A stretch of DNA of 64,000 nucleotides, taken from CAYJBH01 sp964370605 (GTDB taxonomy: Bacteria; Bacillota; Clostridia; Oscillospirales; Ruminococcaceae). Made by a program: the position numbers and the translations under genes. Every line of letters begins with the position of its first letter. The first letter of the stretch is position 1. Where the stretch lies: assembly GCA_964370605.1 (NCBI GenBank), contig CAYJJX010000004.1, positions 1 through 64,000 on the forward strand, in the 5' to 3' direction. The notes beneath the pieces are model-generated. The model was not told the origin of the DNA. It saw nothing but the letters and a program-made list of their open reading frames with translations, and did not search any database. Shown here piece after piece: positions 35,046 through 45,545 of the stretch.

Positions 35046-36321
35046 TTGCTTCCCCCCAAATGTTTGAATAAACGGCAATGTCAGAGGCGGTGTCGGCACC
35101 GAGCGATCGGAAAAACTCTCGAATTACCGAGGTGTCGAGTATAGTTTTTGTAAAGGTGATGCTGAGCTTATCTTCAAACGAACATAGGCCACAGTTGATG
35201 GGACTTTTCGGTGTGGGATAGAGCAGTAGCTCGGCATGTTCGATATACGGTTTCATGTCGTCCGGAAAGTCGATTCGCCCGACGTTTGAAAAGGTGATGC
35301 TTTTTTTTACTTCACCCATAAAGGTGAACGCAACAGGTAGAATAATATTTTTAAATACCAGCGGTATGTGTTTTGAAAAAACGTTGTTTGATGCCTTGAC
35401 ACTTTGCTGTGAGGCGGTTTCAAGGTGTTTTTCGTCGGCAGAAAGGCCGAGCTGTGCCGAGACAGAAGAGATCAGTCGCTCAAAGGTTGTATCGGGAGTC
35501 ATGGCATATCCTACGTTTACTACACCGAAAAAGTTTTTGAGGGTGGTGGATTTGAAGATTTTGCGCAGATTCACCGGTACGGCGACGACGATGGGTCGGA
35601 TGCTTTTGGTTTCACGCTGTTTTTGTTCATAGATTGCAACAATCATTTTTGCGATAAGGTATGCCGAGATGGTACAGCCGTGCTCTTTGCTCTTTGCCTT
35701 GACGGCGGCAACCGAAACAACACCGGTTATGGCGCTTTGACCATGACGGCGATATCGCTTGCCTTTCAGTCGAAAGGCGTTATTCATTCTTCCGCCGAAT
35801 CTCGGCTGAATGTCTTTCTTGTTTGAAAACTGTTTGTTGAAGCTGTCCTCATGATCATTATCCACCGACTCGTCAAATAGCAAAACTTTATCTTGAGAAT
35901 CGAGCGCACCGTGTTTTATCGTGAGGTAATAGTAGGTGAGCGACTTTATGAATTCGACAACACCGCTTCCATCGGTTATGGAGTGAAATACCTCCACCGA
36001 AATGCGGTTGCCAAAATAGAGCACCTTGAGAAAATAGCCGTTATTTTCATGCGCAACAATAGTAGAGCAGGGGGGCTCACCCTCCTCCTCTACTCGAAAG
36101 TGTATATGATTTTCGTCGAAATAATTCCAGAAAAAGCCTCGGCGCATTCGCAAAAAGAACAGTGCATAGCGCTCATATATCATGTTGACCGCAAGCTGAA
36201 GTGTCAAGCGATCCACCTTTTCTTTCAGTATGACCGCAACACGAAAAACCGAGGAGTTGTTTTTGGTCGATACTGCCGGAAATATTTTCGCCGCAACATC
36301 AAGCTTGTTATAATCTTCCAT
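35032..36321 (-). CDS. Condensation-domain-like acyltransferase
   Basis: A 429-residue protein of the CoA-dependent acyltransferase superfamily (alcohol acetyltransferase / condensation-domain-like). The HxxxDG active site is in VEVFHSITDGSG (His and Asp about residues 130-135). A DFGWG-like second motif is not obvious. It begins a three-gene overlapping operon with the zinc-ribbon membrane protein and the TraX-like protein. It may transfer acyl groups in the cytoplasm to a carrier or lipid handled by the two membrane proteins. Acyl donor and acceptor are unknown. Confidence 0.82.
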   Translation of the reverse strand: MEDYNKLDVAAKIFPAVSTKNNSSVFRVAVILKEKVDRLTLQLAVNMIYERYALFFLRMRRGFFWNYFDENHIHFRVEEEGEPPCSTIVAHENNGYFLKVLYFGNRISVEVFHSITDGSGVVEFIKSLTYYYLTIKHGALDSQDKVLLFDESVDNDHEDSFNKQFSNKKDIQPRFGGRMNNAFRLKGKRYRRHGQSAITGVVSVAAVKAKSKEHGCTISAYLIAKMIVAIYEQKQRETKSIRPIVVAVPVNLRKIFKSTTLKNFFGVVNVGYAMTPDTTFERLISSVSAQLGLSADEKHLETASQQSVKASNNVFSKHIPLVFKNIILPVAFTFMGEVKKSITFSNVGRIDFPDDMKPYIEHAELLLYPTPKSPINCGLCSFEDKLSITFTKTILDTSVIREFFRSLGADTASDIAVYSNIWGEANEQM

Positions 36322-36396
36322 AAATAATTCCTATAAAGAAAAGTGGTGCGCCGTGTCACAATAATGGCAACAGGACATCACCAACTTTAGATTTTG

Positions 36397-37002
36397 TCAA
36401 ATTTCTCCTCGACCGTCCAGTGCCTTGGCAAGGGTGACCTCGTCGGCATATTCAAGATGAGCGCCGACCGGAAGTCCGTATGCGAGGCGGGTGACCTTTA
36501 CACCGAGCGGTTTGAAAAGCCGTGCAAGATAAAGTGCGGTTGCCTCACCCTCGACGGTGGGATTTGTTGCCATGATCAACTCTTTTGCCGAACCGTCGCC
36601 GACACGTTTTGTCAGCTCGCCGATGCAAAGTTGTTCCACACCGATGCCGTCCATCGGTGAGATTAGTCCATGCAGTACATGGTATACCCCATGAAACTCC
36701 CGTGTTTTTTCAAAGGAAGAGATGTCACGAGGGTTTTCCACGACACAGATCAAAGACCTGTCCCGACGCTCGTCGGAACAGATATGACATATATCACGGT
36801 CGGTGAAGTTTTGACATACACTACACCGTTTGATGGAGGAGTGCAGTTTTTCGATCGCCCTTGCAAATTCCATTGCCTGAGAGCGCTCCATCTTCAAAAT
36901 TTGATACGCCATTCGAGTAGCACCCTTTCGACCTATGCCGGGTAGCTTTGCGAATTGGTCGATAAGGTCCTCAAGCGGTGCGGCATTGAAACCGAGGCTC
37001 AA
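36397..37002 (-). CDS. recR: Recombination mediator RecR
   Basis: A 201-residue RecR, which works with RecO and RecF to load RecA at gaps. It has the helix-hairpin-helix LIDQFAKLPGIGRKGATRMA, a four-cysteine zinc finger (CSVC...CHIC), the Toprim domain beginning SLICVVENPRDISSFE, and the C-terminal Walker-like region ending PVGAHLEYADEVTLAKAL. Length is standard. It overlaps ybaB by 4 bases, the classic dnaX-ybaB-recR order. Confidence 0.97.
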   Translation of the reverse strand: MSLGFNAAPLEDLIDQFAKLPGIGRKGATRMAYQILKMERSQAMEFARAIEKLHSSIKRCSVCQNFTDRDICHICSDERRDRSLICVVENPRDISSFEKTREFHGVYHVLHGLISPMDGIGVEQLCIGELTKRVGDGSAKELIMATNPTVEGEATALYLARLFKPLGVKVTRLAYGLPVGAHLEYADEVTLAKALDGRGEI

Positions 37003-37328
37003 ATATTTACCCCCAGCTTCTCACGCTCTGCATCACCGTATTCGGTGACCGTTTTGTTTGCGGTGTTGACAGCCTCGCTGATAAGGTCGCAAAGCAGTTC
37101 GATGTCGTCCTTGTCAACCACCGACTCGTCGATGGTAAGTCCGCTGATCTCATATTTTCCGTTTACGGTAAGCTTAACAAGACCACCGCCCGACGAAATC
37201 TCGTGTTGCTTTTCGTCTAACTGGGCGTTGAGCTTCTCCAGTTGTTCCTGCATTTTTTGTGCCTGCTGCATCAGTTGGTTCATGTTGGCAGGACCTCCGC
37301 CCATGCCTTTTGGAATGTTTGCTCTCAT
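36999..37328 (-). CDS. YbaB/EbfC nucleoid-associated protein
   Basis: A 109-residue protein of the YbaB/EbfC family, small dimeric DNA-binding proteins. It has a glycine/methionine-rich N terminus (GMGGGPANMNQLMQQAQKMQ), a helical segment, and the core EISGGGLVKLTVNGKYEISGL-like region. The start at 37328 follows AGAAAGGA; a longer frame to 37442 has no site. It is coupled to recR and lies 187 bases downstream of dnaX. Confidence 0.95.
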   Translation of the reverse strand: MRANIPKGMGGGPANMNQLMQQAQKMQEQLEKLNAQLDEKQHEISSGGGLVKLTVNGKYEISGLTIDESVVDKDDIELLCDLISEAVNTANKTVTEYGDAEREKLGVNI

Positions 37329-37515
37329 ACTTTTTAGTCCTTTCTGTTGATTAAATCTTTTAGTTTTAAGCCTGATATAGTCTTTGCATAGCAACGTTTC
37401 GGTGGTAAAAGGGGGTTTTGAGGATAGTTGATATTGACACAAGGATTTCCCTTGATAAAACGGTTTCGATTATGACGTTTTATTCGTTGAATTATAAGTT
37501 GAGTTTAAAAGGTAG

Positions 37516-39150
<1,635 letters not shown>

Positions 39151-39170
39151 AAAAACTCTCATAAAAATAT

Positions 39171-39300
39171 TGCGTTGACGGTCGACGACACGGAGGGGCT
39201 GCGGCGCACAGGTTTAGCTGCTTAATGCTGCTCGGTTCCCCGCCTGACATGGTTCACTGCCTCCCGTCGCGCAGTTTCCGTACCGCCGACCCTCAACGCA
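39171..39300 (-). ncRNA. ffs: Signal recognition particle RNA, short 4.5S type
   Basis: The minus strand contains the SRP RNA core: GAACCATGTCAGG, a CGG-GGAA-CCG tetraloop hairpin, then AGCAGCATTAAG, which is helix 8 with the Ffh-binding loops. The flanks form a long rod; the outermost arms are TGCGTTGA and TCAACGCA. The total is about 130 nt with no room for an Alu domain, unlike the longer Bacillus RNA. Its place between mfd and dnaX is common in Firmicutes. Confidence 0.92.
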
Positions 39301-39311
39301 ATTATTATTTT

Positions 39312-42300
39312 TTAATTATTATCGTTATTATACACTAAAGTTTCTATTTGTGCAAGTGCAAGTTTTAAAAGTGGCACCGCTTTATCACTGCGCTGTGGCA
39401 TCAGCTTTATGAATGGCTTGGTGCTGTCCATATACCTTGCCTTGCCCTCCATCGCCCTGATGAATGGCGCAAGACGCCTTGGGTCATAGCTGTCGGTATA
39501 GCAAACAATGTCGGCTCCTTTTTGACCTATTTCATAAAAGCCGAGCTTTGCGGCGGTGACACGGAGCATTGAAATGTCACATAGTCCTTTTGCGCTGGGT
39601 GGTACCTTGCCGTAACGGTCGGCAAGCTCGGCAAGCATGTCCTCGGCATCTTCGGCGGTTTCGATAGCCGCGATGCGTTTGTAGGCTTCAATTCGTGAGG
39701 CAATGTCGGGGATATATTTTTTCGGTATATACGCATCCACCGAAATGTCGATAAGGCACTGAGATTTATCAGGGGTGAGCGTTTGCCCTTTTTCCAGTGC
39801 GATGGCAAGGTTGAGCATCTTCATATACATCTCATACCCTACGCTGGAAAGATGTCCGCTCTGACTGTGTCCTAGCAGGTTTCCCGCACCTCGAATCTGG
39901 AGATCACGCATCGCTATTTTAAAGCCACTGCCAAAGCTTGTGAACTCTCGAATAGCGGAAAGTCGCTTTTCTGCAATCTCGTTCACCAGCTTGTTGCGGC
40001 GGAAGGTGAAATAGGCATATGCCTTTCGAGCACTTCGCCCGACACGGCCTCTCATCTGATAAAGTTGGGAGAGACCCATTCGATCGGCATCCTCGATGAT
40101 GAGAGTGTTGCAGTTGCGCACATCGACCCCTGTTTCAATGATGGTGGTGCAGACCAGTATGTCAAGATCGCCGGATAGCAACCGCCCCCAGACAGAGGAC
40201 AGTTGTTTTTCTTCCATTCTGCCGTGGGCATAATCGATGGTGGCACCCGGCACAAGTTGCGAAAGGCGATAGGTGCAGTGTTCGATGGTGTCGATACGAT
40301 TGTGGATATAGAATATCTGACCACCCCGTGAAAGTTCACGCTCGATGGCGGAGGTGATGGTGCGATCGTCGTATTCCATCACATAGGTCTCGACCGGTTG
40401 GCGCTCAAACGGAGGCTCGTCGATGGTTGAAAGGTCACGAATTCCGGAAAGTGCCATGTTGAGCGTTCTCGGAATGGGGGTGGCGGACAGCGTCAAAACA
40501 TCGACACCGACAAACATCTCTTTGAGTTTTTCCTTGTGGGTAACACCGAACCGCTGTTCCTCGTCTACGATGAGAAGTCCGAGGTTGCGAAAAGAGACAT
40601 TTTTTTGTATCAGTTTATGTGTGCCGACCACGATGTCAATTTTGCCGAACTTGAGACCCGACAATGTATCCTTGTTTTCCTTTGCGGTACAAAAACGTGA
40701 CAACAAAGCCGCCTTTATTGCAAAGGGTTCCATTCGTTCCGATACCGAGTTGAAATGTTGCATGGCAAGAATGGTGGTAGGGCAGAGCAGTGCCACCTGT
40801 CGACCGCTGAGTATACACTTGAAGGCGGCACGCAGGGCGACCTCCGTCTTTCCGACACCGACATCACCGCACAAAAGTCGATCCATCGCATGGGTTGACT
40901 GCATGTCTTTCTTGATTTCGGATATGGCACGAAGTTGATCGTCCGTCTCGTCATAGGCAAAACGTTGTTCAAAATCCCTCTGCCAGTCGTCGTCCTCGTC
41001 AAAGGTTATGCCGGGTGTTTCCAGCCGCTTGGCATAGAGCTGTATCAACTCTTTTGCTATTTCTGCCGTGGCGGTGCGCACCTTGCTCTTGGTTTTGTTC
41101 CATTCGCCGCCACCGAGCTTTGAAAGCTTGACCGAGTCGCCCTGTGCCTGATCGATTCGAGACAATAAATCAAGCTGTGTGACCGGAATATACAGCGCAT
41201 CGCCTTTCGCATATTCAAGCTTGATATAGTCCTTGACAACACCCTGCATCTCCATGCTTTCAATACCGGTGTAGCGACCGATTCCGTGATTTTGATGGAC
41301 AACACAATCGCCGGCGGAGATGTCGGACAGTGAATTGAGCCCTTTTGAGCGTTTTGGCTTTTTGGCAACGACGTCACTTCGACGTCCCGTTATGATTGCC
41401 AGCTTTTCATGCGGAAAGTCGGCACCTGCGGACAGAGAGCCGGACTCCACCACCACGACGACACGTCGTGCGTCGGCATTTTGTTCGGTGGTGGCATTGA
41501 TGCGATGCTCGTTTAGTTCCTTTTCCAGTGCGGCGGCGGCACGCTTTGTTCCGGCCAGCAGACGGCACTGGTATCCTTTTTTCAGATATTCACGCAGATC
41601 CTCAAAAAGACCTTTTGCGACACCGGTCCATACCGGCAGACGATGGCAGAGTATATTTATGCTGTCGCTCAGCTCCACTCCACGAATGGTGCGCTCAAAG
41701 CTTTCGAACAGCAGACAGTTTTGAGAATATAGCGCCGCAAGTTCTGCTTTTCCGCCATAATAATGCAGCTTTTCCGGTAACAACTGCGCCTGAATAAGGC
41801 TGTCGAGCTGTCGTTTGGAGCGCGCTTGCGCCTCGACACTCGCCTCCATTCCGGCGGTATAGTCGTCTGCAATGATGATCGAGTTTTCGAGATAATCACA
41901 TATTTTGCCGTAGGTTTTATATTTTATAGGATAGAATTTATCCATAGAGGCAGGTATGATGTCGGTTCGCAGTTCCTGCAGTTCCGATTGAAAACAGCTC
42001 TCGATCTCCTCTTTGTCACGGCGCTTTGCGATGAAAGCCTCAAAGGCAGAAAGTGCCTCTTCGGCGTTGCGGAAAATGACCTCACGGGCAGGAGATATGT
42101 GGGCTTTTTTGACCTTGTCCTCTCGGCGCTGGCTGGTGACGTCAAAGGTTGCCATCTGTTCGATGGTGTCACCCCAAAACTCACAGCGAATCGGTTTGTC
42201 AAGATCGGGGGTATAGATATCAAATATTCCGCCGCGGATCGAGAATTGACCCGGTGCTTCCACATTGTCACGGCGGACATAACCGGACATGATGAGATCT

Positions 42301-42758
42301 TCGGTCAGTTTTTTCAGTTCATAGTCGCCGCCCACCTTTAATGTAAGTGTGGCACGACAAAACTCGTCTTTTGTGGGAAGAGGGTGTCCCATCGCCTCGG
42401 CGGTGGTCACTACGATCGAAGCTCGTCCGCCGACGATTCGTCCCAGCGCCTCGATTCGGCGATATTCATGGCTATGGTTTTGCCCCTCAACATGGGCAAG
42501 CACAAGGTCTCTGCCAAGCAGGGTGCAGACGTTTCCTCCAAGGAGCCGTCCGAGATCTTCTGCGAGCACGTTGCAGTCGGTATCGGTGGGAGTCACGATG
42601 AGCAGCGGCCGTTTTGTCTCTTCATGCAGTGCGACATAATAGAACAGCCGAACGGCACGAGGCATGCCAAAAACACCGCAACGTCCGCTGTTTGCAGATT
42701 GTAGCAGTTGTTTGAAGTTATCACTTTGGCGCAGTCGCTCGGTGGTGGATTTTGTCAT
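39312..42758 (-). CDS. mfd: Transcription-repair coupling factor Mfd
   Basis: A 1148-residue DNA translocase that removes stalled RNA polymerase and recruits UvrA. Seen in order: an N-terminal UvrB-like module; the CarD-like polymerase-interaction domain (with GDCVVHQNHGIGRYTGIESM); helicase motifs including LLCGDVGVGKTEVALRA and IVDEEQRFGVTHKE; the TRG motif region; and the C-terminal domain. Length is standard. It starts 14 bases after pth ends and is followed closely by the SRP RNA. Confidence 0.97.
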   Translation of the reverse strand: MTKSTTERLRQSDNFKQLLQSANSGRCGVFGMPRAVRLFYYVALHEETKRPLLIVTPTDTDCNVLAEDLGRLLGGNVCTLLGRDLVLAHVEGQNHSHEYRRIEALGRIVGGRASIVVTTAEAMGHPLPTKDEFCRATLTLKVGGDYELKKLTEDLIMSGYVRRDNVEAPGQFSIRGGIFDIYTPDLDKPIRCEFWGDTIEQMATFDVTSQRREDKVKKAHISPAREVIFRNAEEALSAFEAFIAKRRDKEEIESCFQSELQELRTDIIPASMDKFYPIKYKTYGKICDYLENSIIIADDYTAGMEASVEAQARSKRQLDSLIQAQLLPEKLHYYGGKAELAALYSQNCLLFESFERTIRGVELSDSINILCHRLPVWTGVAKGLFEDLREYLKKGYQCRLLAGTKRAAAALEKELNEHRINATTEQNADARRVVVVVESGSLSAGADFPHEKLAIITGRRSDVVAKKPKRSKGLNSLSDISAGDCVVHQNHGIGRYTGIESMEMQGVVKDYIKLEYAKGDALYIPVTQLDLLSRIDQAQGDSVKLSKLGGGEWNKTKSKVRTATAEIAKELIQLYAKRLETPGITFDEDDDWQRDFEQRFAYDETDDQLRAISEIKKDMQSTHAMDRLLCGDVGVGKTEVALRAAFKCILSGRQVALLCPTTILAMQHFNSVSERMEPFAIKAALLSRFCTAKENKDTLSGLKFGKIDIVVGTHKLIQKNVSFRNLGLLIVDEEQRFGVTHKEKLKEMFVGVDVLTLSATPIPRTLNMALSGIRDLSTIDEPPFERQPVETYVMEYDDRTITSAIERELSRGGQIFYIHNRIDTIEHCTYRLSQLVPGATIDYAHGRMEEKQLSSVWGRLLSGDLDILVCTTIIETGVDVRNCNTLIIEDADRMGLSQLYQMRGRVGRSARKAYAYFTFRRNKLVNEIAEKRLSAIREFTSFGSGFKIAMRDLQIRGAGNLLGHSQSGHLSSVGYEMYMKMLNLAIALEKGQTLTPDKSQCLIDISVDAYIPKKYIPDIASRIEAYKRIAAIETAEDAEDMLAELADRYGKVPPSAKGLCDISMLRVTAAKLGFYEIGQKGADIVCYTDSYDPRRLAPFIRAMEGKARYMDSTKPFIKLMPQRSDKAVPLLKLALAQIETLVYNNDNN

Positions 42759-42772
42759 AGAAATTCCGCCAT

Positions 42773-43345
42773 CTATTTGCTGTACATATTCATCGCACGA
42801 TCCACCTCGCCTTTGGCAAAGAGTTCGGTGAATGCAAGAATATCGTCCATACGTTCATCAATCAATTTTTTGTCCTGTTTAGAAAAGTCAGACAGCACAT
42901 GGTTTGCCATGTCACCGTTTGTGCCGACACCGACACGAAGCCGACAAAAAGCCTCGCCGCAGTGGGCAATGATGCTCTTTATTCCGTTGTGTCCACCGGC
43001 AGAACCTTTTTGGCGCACCCTTAGCTGGGCGGTCGGAATTGCCGCCTCGTCATAGATGACGACCACCGACTCGGAGGGGATTTTATAAAAATTCATCGCC
43101 TTTTGGACACTGATGCCGGAATTGTTCATAAAGGTTTGCGGTTTTAAAAGAAGCACTCTCTTAGAACCGATACGAGTTTCAAGGCAAAGGCCGTCAAAAC
43201 GCTTTTTTTTGACCGATTCGCCGACCGATGCCGCAAGATAATCTATCGCCATAAACCCAACGTTATGGCGATTGTTTTCATATTTTGACCCGGGATTACC
43301 GAGCCCCACTATCAGTGCATCTATCGCACTTTTCTTAAAAAACAT
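42773..43345 (-). CDS. pth: Peptidyl-tRNA hydrolase
   Basis: A 190-residue Pth, which recycles peptidyl-tRNAs that drop off ribosomes. Motifs: VGLGNPGSKYENNRHNVGF (the catalytic histidine is in NRHNVGF), KPQTFMNNSG, and the C-terminal GSAGGHNGIKSI and FCRLRVGVG. Family-standard size. It lies between prs and mfd as in many clostridia; a 144-base gap upstream contains a small TCCGGA-N5-TCCGGA hairpin. Confidence 0.97.
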   Translation of the reverse strand: MFFKKSAIDALIVGLGNPGSKYENNRHNVGFMAIDYLAASVGESVKKKRFDGLCLETRIGSKRVLLLKPQTFMNNSGISVQKAMNFYKIPSESVVVIYDEAAIPTAQLRVRQKGSAGGHNGIKSIIAHCGEAFCRLRVGVGTNGDMANHVLSDFSKQDKKLIDERMDDILAFTELFAKGEVDRAMNMYSK

Positions 43346-43489
43346 AATTACATAGTCCTTTTACCCGAAAAACCGCCACAGCCCTCCGGAGCGATTCCGG
43401 ACATAAGCGAGCGTGCCAATCACAATACCGAGATATTATTCTTTATCCCTCGACTGATATTATATCGCTTTTCAAAGCAAATGACTATA

Positions 43490-44449
43490 CTAAACAAAAA
43501 GTGAAGAGATCGGCTTGTCACTGTAAATTCTGGCGATAGCTTCGGCGAATACCGGAGCAACGGTCAACACCTTGATTTTGTTACACTGCTCTGCTTTTTC
43601 GGCGATATTAATTGTGTCGAGAAGCACCACCTCGTCGATAACACTCTCGCAGATCCGCTCTATCGCAGGACCGGACAGCACACCATGTGTTGCACAGGCG
43701 GCAACGCTTCTCGCCCCACGCTCTTTGATTGCGGCGGCGGCATTACAAAGCGTGCCGGCGGTATCAATGATGTCATCAAGAATAAGCACATCACGACCCG
43801 CAACGTCACCGATAACGTTCATAACCTCCGAGACGTTGGCACGAGAGCGGCGTTTGTCGACGATGGCAAGCGGAAGTTCAAGACGCTCTGCAAATTTCCT
43901 TGCACGGTTAACACTGCCAAGATCGGGGGACATGACCACAAAGTCACGCTCTTCCGATGCCACGATCTTTTCATAGTATTCCACCAAAATCGGCATTCCA
44001 AGCATATGATCAAGCGGCATTTCAAAAAAACCTTGAATCTGAGGCGCATGAAGATCCATGGTGAGCACTCGGTCGGCACCGGCGGTGGAGATTAGGTTTG
44101 CAACCAGCTTTGCCGAGATGGGATCACGAGAGCGATTCTTACGATCCTGACGGGCGTAGCCGTAATAAGGGATAACGGCGGTTATACGACCTGCCGAAGC
44201 ACGGCGAAACGCATCAATCATGATGAGCAGTTCCATCAGGCTACGGTTGACGGGAGTCGCAAAACTTTGGACAACAAAAACGTCACTTCCGCGGACGCTC
44301 TCTTTGATATGTACCGAGATTTCGCCGTCCGAGAAGGTTGACACCTCACTCTTGCCGACCGGAAGACCGAGATGGTTTGCGATGGCAGTAGCAAGTGCAA
44401 TGTTGGAGTTTGCGGTGAAAATTTTAATGTCTTTACCGTGCAAGTTCAT
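43490..44449 (-). CDS. prs: Ribose-phosphate pyrophosphokinase
   Basis: A 319-residue PRPP synthetase, making PRPP from ribose 5-phosphate and ATP for nucleotide, histidine and NAD synthesis. Motifs: the flexible loop region YGYARQDRKNRSRDPISAK, the divalent-metal site VLTMDLHAPQIQGFF, and the PRPP-binding signature DVLILDDIIDTAGT. Length standard. It follows the GlmU-like gene by 35 bases and is co-directional, the usual glmU-prs pairing. Confidence 0.97.
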   Translation of the reverse strand: MNLHGKDIKIFTANSNIALATAIANHLGLPVGKSEVSTFSDGEISVHIKESVRGSDVFVVQSFATPVNRSLMELLIMIDAFRRASAGRITAVIPYYGYARQDRKNRSRDPISAKLVANLISTAGADRVLTMDLHAPQIQGFFEMPLDHMLGMPILVEYYEKIVASEERDFVVMSPDLGSVNRARKFAERLELPLAIVDKRRSRANVSEVMNVIGDVAGRDVLILDDIIDTAGTLCNAAAAIKERGARSVAACATHGVLSGPAIERICESVIDEVVLLDTINIAEKAEQCNKIKVLTVAPVFAEAIARIYSDKPISSLFV

Positions 44450-44484
44450 GTTGAAAACCGTACCTTTCTGCGATTGGCAAATAA

Positions 44485-45204
44485 TTATTTGTTTTTCTTA
44501 TCCCGATATTTTTGAAGTTTATGCTGTGCCCAACCCGACTTGTTTGTTTGACGGGAGCGAGCGATTGCAAGATCGCCCGGGGCGAGGTTTTTGGTGATGG
44601 TAGAGCCGGCCGCGGTATATGCACCGTCGCCCAGTTCCACCGGTGCGACAAGATTTGTGTTGCAGCCGACAAAGCAGTAGTCCCCGATAACGGTCCTTGC
44701 CTTGTTTTCGCCGTCATAGTTGACGGTCACAACTCCGCAACCGATATTGCAGTGTCGGCCCATGTCGGTATCACCGATATAGGTGAGGTGCGCGATACTG
44801 CTTCCATCTTTTATAACAGAGTTTTTCACCTCGACAAAGTCGCCGATCTTCACGCCCTTGCCAATGTCGGTATCGGGGCGAATATGGACAAACGGCCCGA
44901 TTTTTGTGTCGTCTCCGATCACGCAGTCATATCCTTGTGATGCATTGAAAACAACATTTTTTCCCACCGTGGCATTGTGTAGAAGGCTGTTAGGTCCGAT
45001 GGTGGCACCGCACGAGATTTTTGTGGCGCCGCGCAGGATGGTACCGGGCAAAATGGTGGCTCCTGCCTCAATTTCAACCGTTTCGTCGATCAAAATACCG
45101 CTGTCAGACAAAAAAATAACACCGTTTTCAAGGTGCCTCAAAAACGTTGCTTCAAACAAAGCCTTTGTCTCGTTAAACTTCTCTATGCTACTCAGTTCAC
45201 TCAT
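44485..45204 (-). CDS. GlmU acetyltransferase domain only (no pyrophosphorylase)
   Basis: A 239-residue left-handed beta-helix protein matching the C-terminal half of GlmU, which acetylates glucosamine-1-phosphate. GlmU residues are kept: Arg in HIRPDTDIG, Lys in VEVKNSV, the catalytic His in SSIAHLTYIGD (about 139), and VNYDGENK. Residues 1-40 match the GlmU linker. The N-terminal uridyltransferase domain (about 230 residues) is absent, with no remnant upstream: the gene has its own promoter at 45237. UTP-dependent uridylylation must come from another protein. The glmU-prs order is kept. Confidence 0.85.
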   Translation of the reverse strand: MSELSSIEKFNETKALFEATFLRHLENGVIFLSDSGILIDETVEIEAGATILPGTILRGATKISCGATIGPNSLLHNATVGKNVVFNASQGYDCVIGDDTKIGPFVHIRPDTDIGKGVKIGDFVEVKNSVIKDGSSIAHLTYIGDTDMGRHCNIGCGVVTVNYDGENKARTVIGDYCFVGCNTNLVAPVELGDGAYTAAGSTITKNLAPGDLAIARSRQTNKSGWAQHKLQKYRDKKNK

Positions 45205-45236
45205 GACATCGCCTCATCAATTTTCATTACACAGTA

Positions 45237-45265
45237 ATTATATAACGAAATGCTTTTTTTTTCAA
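45237..45265 (-). promoter_or_regulatory. Promoter of the glmU-like/prs operon
   Basis: The minus strand has TTGAAA (45260-45265), a 17-base spacer and TATAAT (45237-45242), about 33 bases before the ATG. It shows that the short GlmU reading frame is a complete transcribed gene rather than the tail of an unrecognised longer one. Confidence 0.75.
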
Positions 45266-45389
45266 GTCCCAAATAAAATTTAGGTGATATAGTCACATAT
45301 GTTTGCACCTACTTGAGTTTATTCTATTCACAACTTACAAGTGGCAGTATTAACCGTAGAGCAATATATACAAAACTATTCGCAAAACA
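45266..45389. other. Spacer between divergent promoters
   Basis: No gene, T-box or clear structured RNA was recognised in this AT-rich stretch between the leftward glmU-like promoter and the rightward aspS promoter. Confidence 0.4.
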
Positions 45390-45419
45390 TTGACATAAAG
45401 GGTAAAAACATGTTATTAT
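45390..45419 (+). promoter_or_regulatory. Promoter of the aspS-gatA-gatB operon
   Basis: TTGACA (45390-45395) and TATTAT (45414-45419) with an 18-base spacer. The leader of about 120 bases has no AGGGTGG-type T-box element. Confidence 0.65.
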
Positions 45420-45545
45420 TACATGATATAAAAAGGAAAAGAAAGGCGCTGAATTTCAGACGGTGACCTCTTGATTGCGACTGGATGCAGACTCGCCGAT
45501 TGCTAAGAAAATATTTGCGAAACAGTGAAAGGGATGGGAAACATA

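Noticed and set aside
41826..42341. 171-codon frame opposite mfd
   Set aside because: Antisense shadow of a conserved gene.
45420..45545. T-box riboswitch before aspS
   Set aside because: No AGGGTGG-type antiterminator bulge or terminator hairpin is present in the leader.
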